Of a stretch of 64,000 nt of DNA, positions 40,607 to 50,594 are shown piece after piece (positions within the stretch are counted from its first letter, which is position 1; each line of letters starts with the position of its first letter). The translations under genes were made by a program, and so were the position numbers. The notes below the pieces were generated by a model that was not told the origin of the DNA, did not search any database, and saw only the letters and a list, made by a program, of their open reading frames with translations. The DNA comes from Leisingera daeponensis DSM 23529 (GTDB lineage Bacteria > Pseudomonadota > Alphaproteobacteria > Rhodobacterales > Rhodobacteraceae). Location of the stretch: assembly GCF_000473145.1 (NCBI RefSeq), contig NZ_KI421500.1, positions 1,178,225 to 1,242,224 on the forward strand. Reading direction: 5' to 3'.

Positions 40607-41929
40607 TCAGCGGTATGCCAGCAAATCACCGTTGGAGGAAACCACATAGAGCGTGCGTCCCGCAACCACCGGCGCGGTGGTGGCGCCGCCCGGCACTTCC
40701 GCGGTCCGGGTCAGGCTGCCGTTCACCGGGTTGAAGAACCGCAGCAGCCCGTCATTGGAGGCCAGCACGATCTGCCCGCCTGCCAGAACCGGGCCGTGAT
40801 GCACATAGATCTTGCCGCGCTTGCCCGGCTTGTCCTTAACATAGCCCGGCAGGTCCACGGCCCAGATCACCTCGCCCGTGCCCGCGTCCAGACGCAGCAG
40901 CTGGTTGAGGTCGCTCACCTGAAACAGGCTGCCGCCCGCGGGCCAGGCGGGACCGGACGCGCCTTCGCGCGCGGTCCACAGGCGGTCGCCGGTGTCCAGG
41001 TCGATGGCAACGGTGCGGCCCGAGTTGTTGCCTGCATACAGACGTTTGCCCGCAACCACCGGCGCGCCGGTCACATCGCTGATCCGCGACAGGGTCTGGC
41101 CGACGCGCTGGCCGGCCACCGACGCGCTCCAGCGGCGCAGGCCGCCGCGGCGGAAGGTGGCGATCAGATCGCCGGAGCCAAAGGCAAAGATGGCAAGATC
41201 ATTTGTGACCACGGGCGCCGGCGCGCCCAGGACGTTGGCGGCGGAGGGCGAGGCTTCGATTTGCCAGGCGATGCGGCCGTCCTTGGCGTTGACCGCCCAG
41301 CCGGTGTCATCGCCCGCCACCAGATAGACCAGCCCGCCGCTGACCCGCGGCTGGCCGGAGCCGGTGGCCTCCAGTTCCTGCCGCCAGATCAGGCGGCCGT
41401 CCGCGGCGTTCAGCGCCGTCAGCACCCCGAAGCCGGAAGAGACATACAAAACGCCGTTGTCATAGGCCAACCCGCCGCCTGTCGCCTGCCCCTCGTCATC
41501 CGCCGCCGGGATCAGGTCGCTTTGCCACAGCACCTGGCCCTGCGGCGAAACCGCGGACACCCGCGCGCCGCTGTCCAGGGTGAAGATGCGGCCGCCGCCG
41601 GCCACGGGCGTCGCGGTGATGCGCTGGCGGCGGCTGTCGCCCTCACCGATCGGGGCAGACCAGATGCGCTGCGGCGCGGCAGAAAGCGCCGGATGCGCAG
41701 TGCGGCCCGCCTCGGCGCCATGGCCCTGGGCCCACTCCGCATTGGCGGTCTGCGCGGGCAGCGAAATGGGACGGGCCTGGTTGACCACCTCCACGGAGGC
41801 GCCGGGCCGGATATCCTCGCGCTCGCCGCGCAGAATGATTTCCTCTTCCCCGCAGGCGGCCAGCACGGCCAAAGCTGCGGTTGTGCACAGAAGACCCCGT
41901 GCCCGGGAGAAAGTCTTGGTTATTGTCAT
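40607..41929 (-). CDS. bamB: PQQ-like beta-propeller lipoprotein, BamB-like
   Basis: A 440-residue outer-membrane lipoprotein. The start at 41929 (MTITKTFSRA) opens a signal peptide ending in LAVLAAC, a good lipobox. The rest consists of PQQ-type propeller blades, recognisable in repeated motifs such as GGGLAYDNGVLYVSSGFGVL, NAADGRLIWRQELEATG and LDLDTGDRLW-like strands. BamB scaffolds the BAM complex during outer-membrane protein insertion. The order yfgM-bamB-der is the same as in E. coli, which supports the name. Confidence 0.88.
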   Translation of the reverse strand: MTITKTFSRARGLLCTTAALAVLAACGEEEIILRGEREDIRPGASVEVVNQARPISLPAQTANAEWAQGHGAEAGRTAHPALSAAPQRIWSAPIGEGDSRRQRITATPVAGGGRIFTLDSGARVSAVSPQGQVLWQSDLIPAADDEGQATGGGLAYDNGVLYVSSGFGVLTALNAADGRLIWRQELEATGSGQPRVSGGLVYLVAGDDTGWAVNAKDGRIAWQIEASPSAANVLGAPAPVVTNDLAIFAFGSGDLIATFRRGGLRRWSASVAGQRVGQTLSRISDVTGAPVVAGKRLYAGNNSGRTVAIDLDTGDRLWTAREGASGPAWPAGGSLFQVSDLNQLLRLDAGTGEVIWAVDLPGYVKDKPGKRGKIYVHHGPVLAGGQIVLASNDGLLRFFNPVNGSLTRTAEVPGGATTAPVVAGRTLYVVSSNGDLLAYR

Positions 41930-41981
41930 TGCCCTGCCCTGTCTGCCGTAGTCTTCCGCAAGTTCCCATCCGCGGAGCGCC

Positions 41982-42653
41982 CTACCCCTCTGGCGCAGCG
42001 TCCCCCTCGAGGGAGCCGCCGAGCGCCACAATCACCTGAGATGCCCGGTCTTTCAAGTCTCCGCTTACGGCGGCATCGGCCGCGATCTCCCGCAGCCGGG
42101 CAATCGCGGCGTCGTTGTTGCCGTCTTCGATGTCCAGCAGCGCCAGCTGCTCGGACGCCAGCAGCGCCAGCGGCGCGCCGGGCTGCGCAAGGGCTTCATA
42201 TTGCAGGCGGCGGTCCGCCACGCTGAGGGTCTCCGCCTGCAGCGACAGCGCCTTGAAGCTGGCAATATGGCGGTAGATCAGCGGCAGCTCGCCATCAATG
42301 GCCACGGCCTCCAGCCGGGCGGCCGCCTCGGCGGTCTTGCCTGCTTCGGCCAGCGCGGCCGCTTCCAGCATCGCAGCGATCGCGTGGCCGCCGGCACCAG
42401 GGGCTGTCACCGCCGCCAGCGCCGCGGCCTGATCTTCGCTGCCCTCAACCTTCAGCGCCGCTGTGATCTGGTCGCCCAGATCCTCTGCCGCCGCACGCTC
42501 CTGCGCCTTGTTGTATTCGCGAAACGCCGCGCCGCCGACGATCAGCGCCACTGCCACGCCGCCGATCCAGCCATAGCGCTTCAGCATCAGGAAGAGCCGG
42601 TCACGGCGGACCTCTTCGGTCACCTCGTCGATAAAGCTGTCGGTGTCGCTCAT
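41982..42653 (-). CDS. YfgM-like membrane-anchored TPR protein
   Basis: A 223-residue protein with a short cytoplasmic N-terminus (MSDTDSFIDEVTEEVRRDRL), one membrane helix near residues 29-45 (IGGVAVALIVGGAAF) and a periplasmic alpha-helical TPR-like domain rich in Ala. This is the YfgM layout; YfgM interacts with SecYEG and periplasmic chaperones in E. coli. First gene of yfgM-bamB-der. Confidence 0.83.
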   Translation of the reverse strand: MSDTDSFIDEVTEEVRRDRLFLMLKRYGWIGGVAVALIVGGAAFREYNKAQERAAAEDLGDQITAALKVEGSEDQAAALAAVTAPGAGGHAIAAMLEAAALAEAGKTAEAAARLEAVAIDGELPLIYRHIASFKALSLQAETLSVADRRLQYEALAQPGAPLALLASEQLALLDIEDGNNDAAIARLREIAADAAVSGDLKDRASQVIVALGGSLEGDAAPEG

Positions 42654-42800
42654 GAAAAGCCCCTGGTATGCGCGGCCCGGACCTGCGCCCCTGCCGGTAT
42701 TGAATGCGTCGCGCCCCTCTTACCCCGGCTCAAACGCCAAGCCAAGTGGCCCGTTTGCATCAGAAACATCCGTATTCACGCCGCAAACGCAAGAAATGTG

Positions 42801-42817
42801 AACTAAACCACTTAGTT
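42801..42817. promoter_or_regulatory. Palindromic operator candidate upstream of the RND pump genes
   Basis: A perfect 6-bp inverted repeat with a 5-bp spacer, AACTAA-ACCAC-TTAGTT, lies about 125 bp before the adaptor gene in an AT-rich stretch. Its form is like TetR-type operators that often control efflux pumps. No regulator gene adjoins. Confidence 0.5.
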
Positions 42818-42943
42818 TAGAATGGACATATCCTATATCAGGCCTATCACATACGCGCGACTCTCCTTGTAATCAGGCCCTGCCGCCCGGCGGCACCAGA
42901 GCACAGCACACAGGGAGCTGACAGGAACAAGGAAAGGCCCGAC

Positions 42944-44059
42944 ATGCGTATCATTCCGATGCTGACCGCGGTGGTGGTGACAGCCAGCCTCTATATGGTG
43001 GTCATTCAGCGTGACGAACTGATGGCCTTTGCCCGCGGCGAAGATGCCCCGGATGCCGCTCAGTCCGAAATAGCAGAGGGCGAAGGCCAAGCCCTGGCCC
43101 AGGCGGAGGAAACGCGCGTGGGGGTCGTTGCGCTTAAAAGCAAGGCGCGCACCATCGGCAGCGCGGTGATCCTGCGCGGCCAGACCCAGGCCATCCGCCA
43201 AGTGGAGGTGCGGGCCGAAACCACGTCCACCGTGGTTTCCGAGCCGCTGCGCAAGGGCACCCATGTTGAACGGGGCGACGTCTTGTGCCAGCTGGATCCG
43301 GGCACCCGCGACGCCGCACTGCAGGAGGCTCAGGCGCGGCTGAAAGAAGCCGAAATCAACCTCACCGCCGCCTCGAAACTGTCCGAAGGCGGCTATGCCT
43401 CCGAAACCCGTCTGGCCGCCTCCGAAGCTGCGGAACGCACCGCCATGGCCGCGGTTGCCGCGGCGCAAAAGGAATTGGAACGGCTGACCATCACCGCCCC
43501 CTTCGCAGGACTGCTGGAAAGCGACACCGCGGAGCTTGGCAGCCTGCTGCAGCCCGGCAGCCTCTGCGGCACCGTGATCCAGCTCGATACCATCAAGCTG
43601 GTGGGTTACGTGCCGGAGGCTGAGGTCAACAAGGTGGAACTGGGCGCTACCGCAGGTGCCGAGTTGTCCACCGGCCAGACGGTTCAGGGCAAGGTCACCT
43701 TCCTCAGCCGCTCCGCCGATCCCACGACCCGCACCTTTGAGGTCGAGATTACCGTGCCGAACCCGGACCTCAGCATCCGCGACGGCCAGACCGCGGACAT
43801 CGCGATTTCCTCGGCCGGCTCGCTGGCGCACAAGCTGCCGCAATCGGCGCTGACGCTGAACAACGAGGGCCAGCTGGGCGTGCGCGTTGTCGGATCTGAC
43901 AGCACCGTGGTATTCTACCCCGTGCAGCTGCTGCGGGATGAGGCCGACGGCGTCTGGCTGGGCGGCCTGCCCGAAACCGCGGATGTGATCATCGTGGGGC
44001 AGGACTTTGTGACCGAAGGCGTCGCCGTGGCGGCCACCTACCGGGAGACTGAACAGTGA
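42944..44059 (+). CDS. RND efflux periplasmic adaptor protein
   Basis: A 371-residue membrane-fusion protein. It has an N-terminal membrane anchor (MRIIPMLTAVVVTASLYMVV), a lipoyl half in RKGTHVERGDVLCQLDPGTR, an alpha-helical hairpin over about residues 115-165, the returning lipoyl half ITAPFAGLLESDTAELGSLL, and a beta-barrel with DPTTRTFEVEITVPNPDLSI. It links the inner-membrane pump to an outer-membrane channel, which is not encoded here. Its stop TGA overlaps the GTG start of the pump gene. Confidence 0.93.
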   Translation: MRIIPMLTAVVVTASLYMVVIQRDELMAFARGEDAPDAAQSEIAEGEGQALAQAEETRVGVVALKSKARTIGSAVILRGQTQAIRQVEVRAETTSTVVSEPLRKGTHVERGDVLCQLDPGTRDAALQEAQARLKEAEINLTAASKLSEGGYASETRLAASEAAERTAMAAVAAAQKELERLTITAPFAGLLESDTAELGSLLQPGSLCGTVIQLDTIKLVGYVPEAEVNKVELGATAGAELSTGQTVQGKVTFLSRSADPTTRTFEVEITVPNPDLSIRDGQTADIAISSAGSLAHKLPQSALTLNNEGQLGVRVVGSDSTVVFYPVQLLRDEADGVWLGGLPETADVIIVGQDFVTEGVAVAATYRETEQ

Positions 44060-47000
44060 TTGGCATCGTCGATTGGGCCGCCGGCCGCGCCCGGATGGTC
44101 CTCGCCTTCATCGCAATCTCGCTGCTTGTCGGCGGCTTCGCCTATTCGATGCTGCCCAAGGAAGGCGAGCCGGACATCGAGATCCCGGCCCTGTTTATCT
44201 CGGTCCCCTTCCCCGGCATCTCCGCCGAGGACGCCGAATCCCTGATGGTCAAGGTGATGGAGACCGAGCTTGCCGACCTCGACGGGCTCGACAAGATGAC
44301 CTCCACCGCCGCCGAAGGCTATGCCGGGGTGGCGCTGGAGTTCGAGTTCGGCTGGGACAAGACTGCCATCATGGCCGACGTGCGCGACGCCATGGACAAG
44401 GCTGAGGCGGAGTTTCCGGAAGGGGCCGAGAAATACTCGATCACCGAGATCAACTTCTCAGAGTTTCCGATTGTCATCGTGAACCTCACCGGCGCCGTGC
44501 CGGAACGCACCATGGCGCGCATCGCCAAAGACTTGCAGGACGACCTTGAGGCGCTGGATGCAGTGCTGGAAGCCGGGATCGCGGGCAACCGCGACGAGAT
44601 GGTCGAGGTGCTGATCGACCCGCTGCGGCTGGAGGCCTACAACGTCACGGCGCTGGAGCTGATCAATGTTGTGCAGAACAACAACCAGCTCATTGCGGCG
44701 GGTGAGATTGAAACCAGCCAGGGCGCGTTTTCGGTCAAGATCCCCTCCTCCTTTGACGATGTGCAGGACATCTACCAGCTGCCGGTCAAGACCAACGGCG
44801 ACCGCGTGGTCAAGCTGGGCGAGCTGGCACAGATCAACTTCACGTTCGAGGACCGCGAAGGCACCGCCCGCTTCAACGGCGAGGACACGGTTGCTCTGCA
44901 GGTGGTGAAGCGCAAGGGCTACAACCTGATCGACACCGTGAACCTGGTGAAGGCGACTCTGGAGGAGTCCAAGTCCAAATGGCCGGCGGAGCTGCAGGCC
45001 GCGGTTGAGGTCGGCACCTCCAACGACCAGAGCCGCGTGGTCGGCTCCATGGTCAGCCAGCTGGAAGGCTCGGTCCTGACCGCGATTGCGCTGGTGATGA
45101 TCGTGGTGCTGTCGGCGCTTGGCAGCCGCGCGGCGCTGCTGGTGGGCTTTGCAATCCCGACCTCCTTCCTGCTGTGCTTTGCCCTGCTGGCGCTGATGGG
45201 CATCTCGATTTCCAACATCGTGATGTTCGGCCTGATTCTCGCTGTGGGGATGCTCGTCGATGGCGCCATCGTGGTGGTGGAATACGCCGACAAGCGGATC
45301 AAGGAAGGCACCGGCCCGATGCACGCCTATGTCGAGGCGGCGCAGCGGATGTTCTGGCCGATCGTTTCCTCCACTGCGACGACGCTCTGCGCCTTCCTGC
45401 CGATGCTGTTCTGGCCCGGCGTGCCGGGTGAGTTCATGGGCATGCTGCCGGTCACACTGATCTTTGTTCTGTCCGCCTCGCTGGTCGTGGCGCTGATCTA
45501 CCTGCCCGTGATGGGCGGCGTCACCGGCCGCATCAGCCGCACGTTCGAGGGTGCTTCCCACGGGCTGCGGACGCTGGCGCCCTGGTGGCTGCGCGCGGCT
45601 TTGGTGCCGGTTTCCATGTGGGGCATGTTTGCAGGCGCCATGCAGATGCTGAACCCCTCCTACCTGCTGGCCGCAGGAACCGAGCCGATGGCAGGCGTCC
45701 TGTTCGGCGGTCTGGTCTTTACCCTTGCCGCTTTCGCCGCCTCCATCACCCTCAGCGCCGTGAAGATCGAGCGCGAGGAAAAGGAGGTCGCCCCCGGCTA
45801 CCACCACACGCCGTTCGGTCACGCGATCAAGTTTATCGCAGGCAACCCGGTGATGCCGGTGGTGACCATTGCCGCGGTGGGTTTCGCCATCGTGACCGTC
45901 TTCTCGATGTTCAGCGAGAACAACTACGGCGTTGAATTCTTCGTCGACTCGGAACCGGAGCAGGCCACTGCCTATGTCCGCGCCCGAGGCAACATCTCCC
46001 TTCAGGAAAAGGACGACATGGTCCGCGCCGCCGAGGAGGTCATTCTGGAGCACCAGGCGGTGATCAACGTCTTCTCCTTCGCAGGCGACGGCGGCCTGAA
46101 CACCGACAGCTCCGGCGCGCAGCTGCCGCCGGACACCATCGGCCAGGTCCAGTTCGAGATCATCCCGTGGGAAGAACGCCCCACCGAAAGCGAGCCGCTG
46201 GACGGCTGGTTCGGCGGGCTGCTGAGCAAATACCTGGGCTTTGAGAAAGAAATCATCGCCGAGGAATATGACGGCAACACCGTGATCGACCAGTTGAACG
46301 CGCAGCTCGCCAAGCTGCCCGGATTCGAGGTTGAGGTCCGCGCCCTGGCCCAGGGCCCCGCCTCCGGCAAGCCGGTGCACCTGCGCCTGCGCGGCGACGG
46401 CTGGGAGGACCTGACCGCCGCCACCCTGACCGCACGGGAGAAGTTCGAGAACACCCCCGGCCTGATCCTGATCGAAGACAGCCTGCCGCTGCCCGGCATC
46501 GACTGGCAGATCGACGTGGACGTCGAGAAAGCCGGCCGCTACGGCGCCGATGTGGCGACTGTCGGCGCGATGGTGCAGCTGGTCACCCGCGGCATCCTAT
46601 TGGACACCATGCGGGTCGACAGCTCCGACGAGGAGATCGAGATCCGCGTCCGCCTGCCGGAACAGGACCGGGTGCTGTCGACGCTCGACAACCTCAAGGT
46701 CCGCACCACCGACGGGCTGGTGCCGCTGTCGAACTTCGTCACCCGCCAGCCGGTGCCGAAACTGGCCAAGATCAACCGCATCGGCCAGGAACGCTTCTAT
46801 GACGTCAAGGCCGACGTCGAGGCCGGCCTGAACAAAGTCATCGTGGAAGATCCGGACAGCGGTGAAATGACCCGGCTCGCCCTGCTGAAGGAAGTGCCGG
46901 AAGGCACGGCGGCCAACGGCGACAGCCTCACCGCGCCGAACGGCCGGGTGATGGAGCTGGTGACGCTGACAGGCGCCGAAAGCTTTGACGCGGTACTGGC

Positions 47001-47892
47001 AGCGCTGGACGATGGCGCCAAGATCAGCCCTGTGAACTCGAACGAGCGGATTGCCGTTCTCACCGAATGGCTGGAAACCGACCCGCTGCCGCGCAGCATC
47101 AACTGGGAATGGACAGGCGACCAGGAGGAGCAGGAGGAATCCGGCGCCTTCCTGTCCAAAGCCTTTGCCGGCGCGCTGGCCCTGATGTTCGTGATCCTGC
47201 TGGCCCAGTTCAACAGCTTCTACAACTCTGTGCTCGTGCTGCTGGCCGTGGTGCTCTCCACCACCGGCGTGCTGATCGGCATGATGGTGATGCAGCAGCC
47301 TTTCTCGATCATCATGACCGGCACCGGCATCGTGGCGCTGGCGGGGATCGTGGTGAACAACAACATCGTGCTGATCGACACCTATCAGGAGTTCAGCCAG
47401 CAGATGCCGCGGATCGAGGCGATCATCCGCACCGCCGAGGCGCGTATCCGCCCGGTGCTGCTGACCACCATCACCACGATGGCGGGCCTGACGCCGATGA
47501 TGTTCGGCGTCAGCCTCGACTTCATCAACGGCGGCTATTCGATCGACAGCCCCACCGCGCTGTGGTGGAAACAGCTGGCAACCGCCGTGGTCTTTGGCCT
47601 GGGCATCGCCACCGTTCTGACACTGGTCGTCACCCCGTCGCTGCTGGCCATCCGGGTGTGGTTCTCCACCTACATGCGGGCCCTGGGGCGGATGCTGTCG
47701 CGGATCACCCGCGGCCGCTCCAGCCGGATCGCGCAGGACTCGCGCCTGTTCAAGAAGGCCCGCGCCCTGCCGACCACGGAAATCCTGTGGGAGGGTGATG
47801 TGCCCCCCGCCCCGGCAAAACCGGAGCCGCAGGCAGAAGACGGCGATGAACCCTCGCCGCCCTCCGAAGGCAGGCTGCGCGCCGCCGAATAA
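44056..47892 (+). CDS. RND-family efflux pump permease
   Basis: A 1278-residue proton-driven efflux transporter of the AcrB/HAE superfamily, longer than AcrB. GTG start overlaps the adaptor stop. Helix 4 has the proton-relay aspartates in GLILAVGMLVDGAIVVVEYA. The second half repeats the topology, with GTGIVALAGIVVNNNIVLID. Between helix 6 (about residues 470-490) and helix 7 (about 597-618) there is a stretch of about 100 residues containing two added hydrophobic segments (near residues 508-530 and 543-568), where AcrB has only a short linker. This apparent extra hairpin is discussed in findings. Substrates are not predictable. Confidence 0.94.
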   Translation: MIGIVDWAAGRARMVLAFIAISLLVGGFAYSMLPKEGEPDIEIPALFISVPFPGISAEDAESLMVKVMETELADLDGLDKMTSTAAEGYAGVALEFEFGWDKTAIMADVRDAMDKAEAEFPEGAEKYSITEINFSEFPIVIVNLTGAVPERTMARIAKDLQDDLEALDAVLEAGIAGNRDEMVEVLIDPLRLEAYNVTALELINVVQNNNQLIAAGEIETSQGAFSVKIPSSFDDVQDIYQLPVKTNGDRVVKLGELAQINFTFEDREGTARFNGEDTVALQVVKRKGYNLIDTVNLVKATLEESKSKWPAELQAAVEVGTSNDQSRVVGSMVSQLEGSVLTAIALVMIVVLSALGSRAALLVGFAIPTSFLLCFALLALMGISISNIVMFGLILAVGMLVDGAIVVVEYADKRIKEGTGPMHAYVEAAQRMFWPIVSSTATTLCAFLPMLFWPGVPGEFMGMLPVTLIFVLSASLVVALIYLPVMGGVTGRISRTFEGASHGLRTLAPWWLRAALVPVSMWGMFAGAMQMLNPSYLLAAGTEPMAGVLFGGLVFTLAAFAASITLSAVKIEREEKEVAPGYHHTPFGHAIKFIAGNPVMPVVTIAAVGFAIVTVFSMFSENNYGVEFFVDSEPEQATAYVRARGNISLQEKDDMVRAAEEVILEHQAVINVFSFAGDGGLNTDSSGAQLPPDTIGQVQFEIIPWEERPTESEPLDGWFGGLLSKYLGFEKEIIAEEYDGNTVIDQLNAQLAKLPGFEVEVRALAQGPASGKPVHLRLRGDGWEDLTAATLTAREKFENTPGLILIEDSLPLPGIDWQIDVDVEKAGRYGADVATVGAMVQLVTRGILLDTMRVDSSDEEIEIRVRLPEQDRVLSTLDNLKVRTTDGLVPLSNFVTRQPVPKLAKINRIGQERFYDVKADVEAGLNKVIVEDPDSGEMTRLALLKEVPEGTAANGDSLTAPNGRVMELVTLTGAESFDAVLAALDDGAKISPVNSNERIAVLTEWLETDPLPRSINWEWTGDQEEQEESGAFLSKAFAGALALMFVILLAQFNSFYNSVLVLLAVVLSTTGVLIGMMVMQQPFSIIMTGTGIVALAGIVVNNNIVLIDTYQEFSQQMPRIEAIIRTAEARIRPVLLTTITTMAGLTPMMFGVSLDFINGGYSIDSPTALWWKQLATAVVFGLGIATVLTLVVTPSLLAIRVWFSTYMRALGRMLSRITRGRSSRIAQDSRLFKKARALPTTEILWEGDVPPAPAKPEPQAEDGDEPSPPSEGRLRAAE

Positions 47893-47896
47893 TCAG

Positions 47897-47922
47897 CGCC
47901 CCGCCGGCTGGCGGGGCGTTTT
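47897..47922 (+). terminator. Rho-independent terminator of the RND operon
   Basis: The stem CGCCCCGCC (47897-47905) pairs with GGCGGGGCG (47910-47918), tetraloop GGCT, then TTTT; directly behind the stop codon. Confidence 0.92.
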
Positions 47923-48284
47923 CATATCTGCCGCTAGACCTGCCTTGCGCCGCAGCCCCGCATAGTCCCGGCAAATGCACTGCCTGCCGGCGGCTTGCCG
48001 AGCTGCAGGGGTGAAATTTCCCGACAATTGTGCCTACCCTGAAAAATTTCGCATCGCTTTCGGGTTTCCGAGCACACACTTGCAACCATCTGAAAAACCT
48101 GAATATTTCAAAACGGCCCAACACGCCGGCCTTGGCTAATAATGACTCCCGATCATACCTTTTCAGCGGTTTGCGGCAGCACGCGCCGCCAGGTGACGCA
48201 AACAAAGCATCCAAAATTTCCGCATGATTTCATGGGGTTTCAGGCCAATTCAAACGTTCACAGTTTGTTAGCCCCTGCGTGCAA

Positions 48285-48317
48285 CGGAGCGGCAGGAACC
48301 GGGATACTGCCGCTCCG
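48285..48317 (+). promoter_or_regulatory. Leader hairpin upstream of the chemoreceptor gene
   Basis: A perfect 11-bp stem CGGAGCGGCAG/CTGCCGCTCCG with an 11-nt loop ends 29 bases before the ATG. It is followed by no clear U tract. It could protect or attenuate the transcript; no known riboswitch class fits. Confidence 0.5.
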
Positions 48318-48346
48318 CATTTACTTACTGGTTGGGACAAAGAAAA

Positions 48347-50506
48347 ATGTCACTACGCTCGCAAATTCTGGCGCTGATCATAATCCCGCTATTGGCATTG
48401 GCCGGGGTCGGCGGCCTCAAGGCGCTTTCGGACTGGGACCGCTTTCAGGACGCGCAACTTACTGAGGCCGAGACGGGGGAATCTGTGGCTTTGATGAAAG
48501 TCATTCACGACCTTCAGGTCGAACGCGGCCTGTCTGCCGTCTTTTTGTCCTCCGGCGGCACGGCGGCCTCCCGGGCGCTCACAGAAGCCCGTGCCAGATC
48601 CGACAACGCCATCCGTCAGGTGCCGCCGGCCGCTGCCGCCTCCTTGAAGCATCTGGAGGGGCTGGCCGCCTTGCGGGAAGCGGTGAGCGGCCGCCAGCTC
48701 CAGCCCGGCCAGATGGGCGCGCGCTACTCGGAGGCAATCGCCAGTGTCCTGCGCGATGTCAGCATCCGGCTGCTGCACCCCAAGAATGCCGAACTGGCGC
48801 AGCTTGGCACCGGGCTGGTGAGCCTCGCCTACGCCAAGGAAGCCGCAGGCCAGCAGCGCGCTGCGGGGGCCTCCGGTTTCGGTCAGGGCAGCTTTTCCCT
48901 GGAAACCTACCGCTGGTTCACCCGCACGGGCGCGGTTGAGGGCCAGCTTCTTGACATCGCCGCGCATGCCTTTGGCCAAAGCCTCCCGGCGCTGGATCTG
49001 CGCGCAGGCCTGGCCCCCAGCGGCCTGCCCGGCATCCGCGGGCAGGTTCTGAGCGCAGGCCCCGGCGCCCCGGCCCCTGAGGTTGCCGTCACAGACTGGT
49101 TTGAGCGGGCGACCCGCTGGGTCAGCTCCCTGCGGGCGGCGGAAACCACCGTCACGGACGCGATGACGGCCCGCGCGCAGCAGGAGGCTTCGCAAGCCCG
49201 CCAGGCGCTGATCGCGACCTTGGCGGCGGTTGCGCTTGCCCTGATCCTCAGCGGTTTGACGGGCCTGCGCCTGATCCTGTCCTTCACCCGGCAGTTCGGC
49301 AGCCTGCAAGCGGACCTGGACCGGCTGGCCCGCAAGGAGTTCGACTTTGAACCGGCCCATCTGAACGACCGGACCGAAGCCGGCGGCCTGAGCCGGGCGA
49401 TGGAAAAAACCCGCGCCGCCCTGGCCGAGGCCGAGGACCGGCTTGCCTCCATCGAGGCCAGCCGCATCGCCAACCGCGGCGCCGTTGTGGGCACGCTGGA
49501 CGACCGTCTCTCGCGCCTGTCCCGCCGCGATCTGGACTGCATCATCGAAGAGGCCTTTCCGGAGGAATACGAACAGCTTCGGCACAGCTTCAACACAACC
49601 GTGGAAACGCTGAAGGACACCATTCAACAGGTGATCGCGGCAACGCGCAGCATCCACAACGGGGCTACCGAAATCAGCTCCGCCTCGGACGATCTGTCCA
49701 GCCGCACCGAGAGCCAGGCCGCAACGCTGGAACAGACCGCCGCAGCGCTGGAGGAGATGACTGCCTCGGTCAAATCCTCCGCCAATGGCGCCCGCGATGT
49801 CGAGCGCACCATGCAGGAAGCCCGTCAGGAGGCCGAAGCCAGCGGCGAGGTGGTGCGCAACGCGGTCTCAGCCATGACCGGGATCGAACAGTCCTCTGTG
49901 CGGATCGCCCAGATCATCTCCGTAATCGACGACATCGCCTTCCAGACCAACCTGCTGGCGCTGAACGCAGGGGTCGAAGCGGCGCGGGCGGGCGAGGCCG
50001 GCAAGGGCTTTGCCGTTGTCGCCTCAGAGGTGCGGGCGCTGGCGCAGCGCTCTGCCGATGCCGCGACCGAAATCAAGGCGCTGATCACGGACAGTTCGGC
50101 GCATGTGAAGCAGGGGGTCGATCTGGTCGGCAAGACCGGCGACGCGCTGACCAGCATCGCCGCCCGCGTCAACACCATTGCGGAACTGGTCTCCAACATC
50201 GCCGAGGGCGCTGCCGAACAGTCCACCGGCCTTGGCGAGATCAACACCGGCGTCGGCCAGCTGGATCAGGTCACCCAGCAGAACGCCGCCATGGTCGAGG
50301 AAGCCACCGCCGCGGGCCACATGCTGCACACCGATGCCAGCAAACTTGCGGAGCTGATGGGGCAGTTCAGGATAAACGGCGCGTCCGGCGCTGCAACGCC
50401 CGCAGCGACGCCTGCAGCGCCAAGCGCCCACGGCGAAGACATCGCATTCGGCGCCGCCGTTCCGATGCCCGCCCGGGCCGCAAACGCCGCTTGGAGCGAT
50501 TTCTGA
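48347..50506 (+). CDS. Methyl-accepting chemotaxis protein with NIT sensing domain
   Basis: A 719-residue transmembrane chemoreceptor. Membrane helix 1 is at residues 9-25. The periplasmic region is a nitrate/nitrite-sensing (NIT) type helical bundle, seen in [20 protein letters not shown]. Membrane helix 2 lies near residues 285-308, followed by HAMP and the signalling hairpin with [20 protein letters not shown]. The last five residues AWSDF fit the x-W-x-x-F pentapeptide that tethers CheR/CheB in other receptors. The ATG at 48347 is used; a TTG at 48332 is in frame. No other chemotaxis genes are near. The ligand is inferred from the domain type only. Confidence 0.92.
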   Translation: MSLRSQILALIIIPLLALAGVGGLKALSDWDRFQDAQLTEAETGESVALMKVIHDLQVERGLSAVFLSSGGTAASRALTEARARSDNAIRQVPPAAAASLKHLEGLAALREAVSGRQLQPGQMGARYSEAIASVLRDVSIRLLHPKNAELAQLGTGLVSLAYAKEAAGQQRAAGASGFGQGSFSLETYRWFTRTGAVEGQLLDIAAHAFGQSLPALDLRAGLAPSGLPGIRGQVLSAGPGAPAPEVAVTDWFERATRWVSSLRAAETTVTDAMTARAQQEASQARQALIATLAAVALALILSGLTGLRLILSFTRQFGSLQADLDRLARKEFDFEPAHLNDRTEAGGLSRAMEKTRAALAEAEDRLASIEASRIANRGAVVGTLDDRLSRLSRRDLDCIIEEAFPEEYEQLRHSFNTTVETLKDTIQQVIAATRSIHNGATEISSASDDLSSRTESQAATLEQTAAALEEMTASVKSSANGARDVERTMQEARQEAEASGEVVRNAVSAMTGIEQSSVRIAQIISVIDDIAFQTNLLALNAGVEAARAGEAGKGFAVVASEVRALAQRSADAATEIKALITDSSAHVKQGVDLVGKTGDALTSIAARVNTIAELVSNIAEGAAEQSTGLGEINTGVGQLDQVTQQNAAMVEEATAAGHMLHTDASKLAELMGQFRINGASGAATPAATPAAPSAHGEDIAFGAAVPMPARAANAAWSDF

Positions 50507-50530
50507 CCCCTGCGGCACATCTGAAAATGC

Positions 50531-50564
50531 AGGAAGGCCTTTCGTTTGACCGGCCTTTCCTTTT
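50531..50564 (+). terminator. Probable terminator between convergent genes
   Basis: The stem AAGGCC/GGCCTT with a 12-nt loop and a T-rich end (TTTCCTTTT) lies between the chemoreceptor and the ABC transporter gene, which converge. Confidence 0.6.
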
Positions 50565-50594
50565 GACCGTATCGGGCGCGGTCCAAACCCCTGC

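Larger units (their letters stand above)
47893..48346. other. Intergenic region before the NIT-domain chemoreceptor
   Basis: About 450 bp, the longest gap in the window. It starts with the pump terminator and ends with a perfect hairpin in the leader of the chemoreceptor gene (48285-48317). The middle is AT-richer than average and should contain the chemoreceptor promoter. No convincing small gene was found. Confidence 0.5.

Noticed and set aside
44458..46380. A 640-codon minus-strand frame antisense to the RND pump
   Set aside because: The pump is certain on the plus strand; the antisense translation is His/Gln/Arg-rich and unlike any protein.
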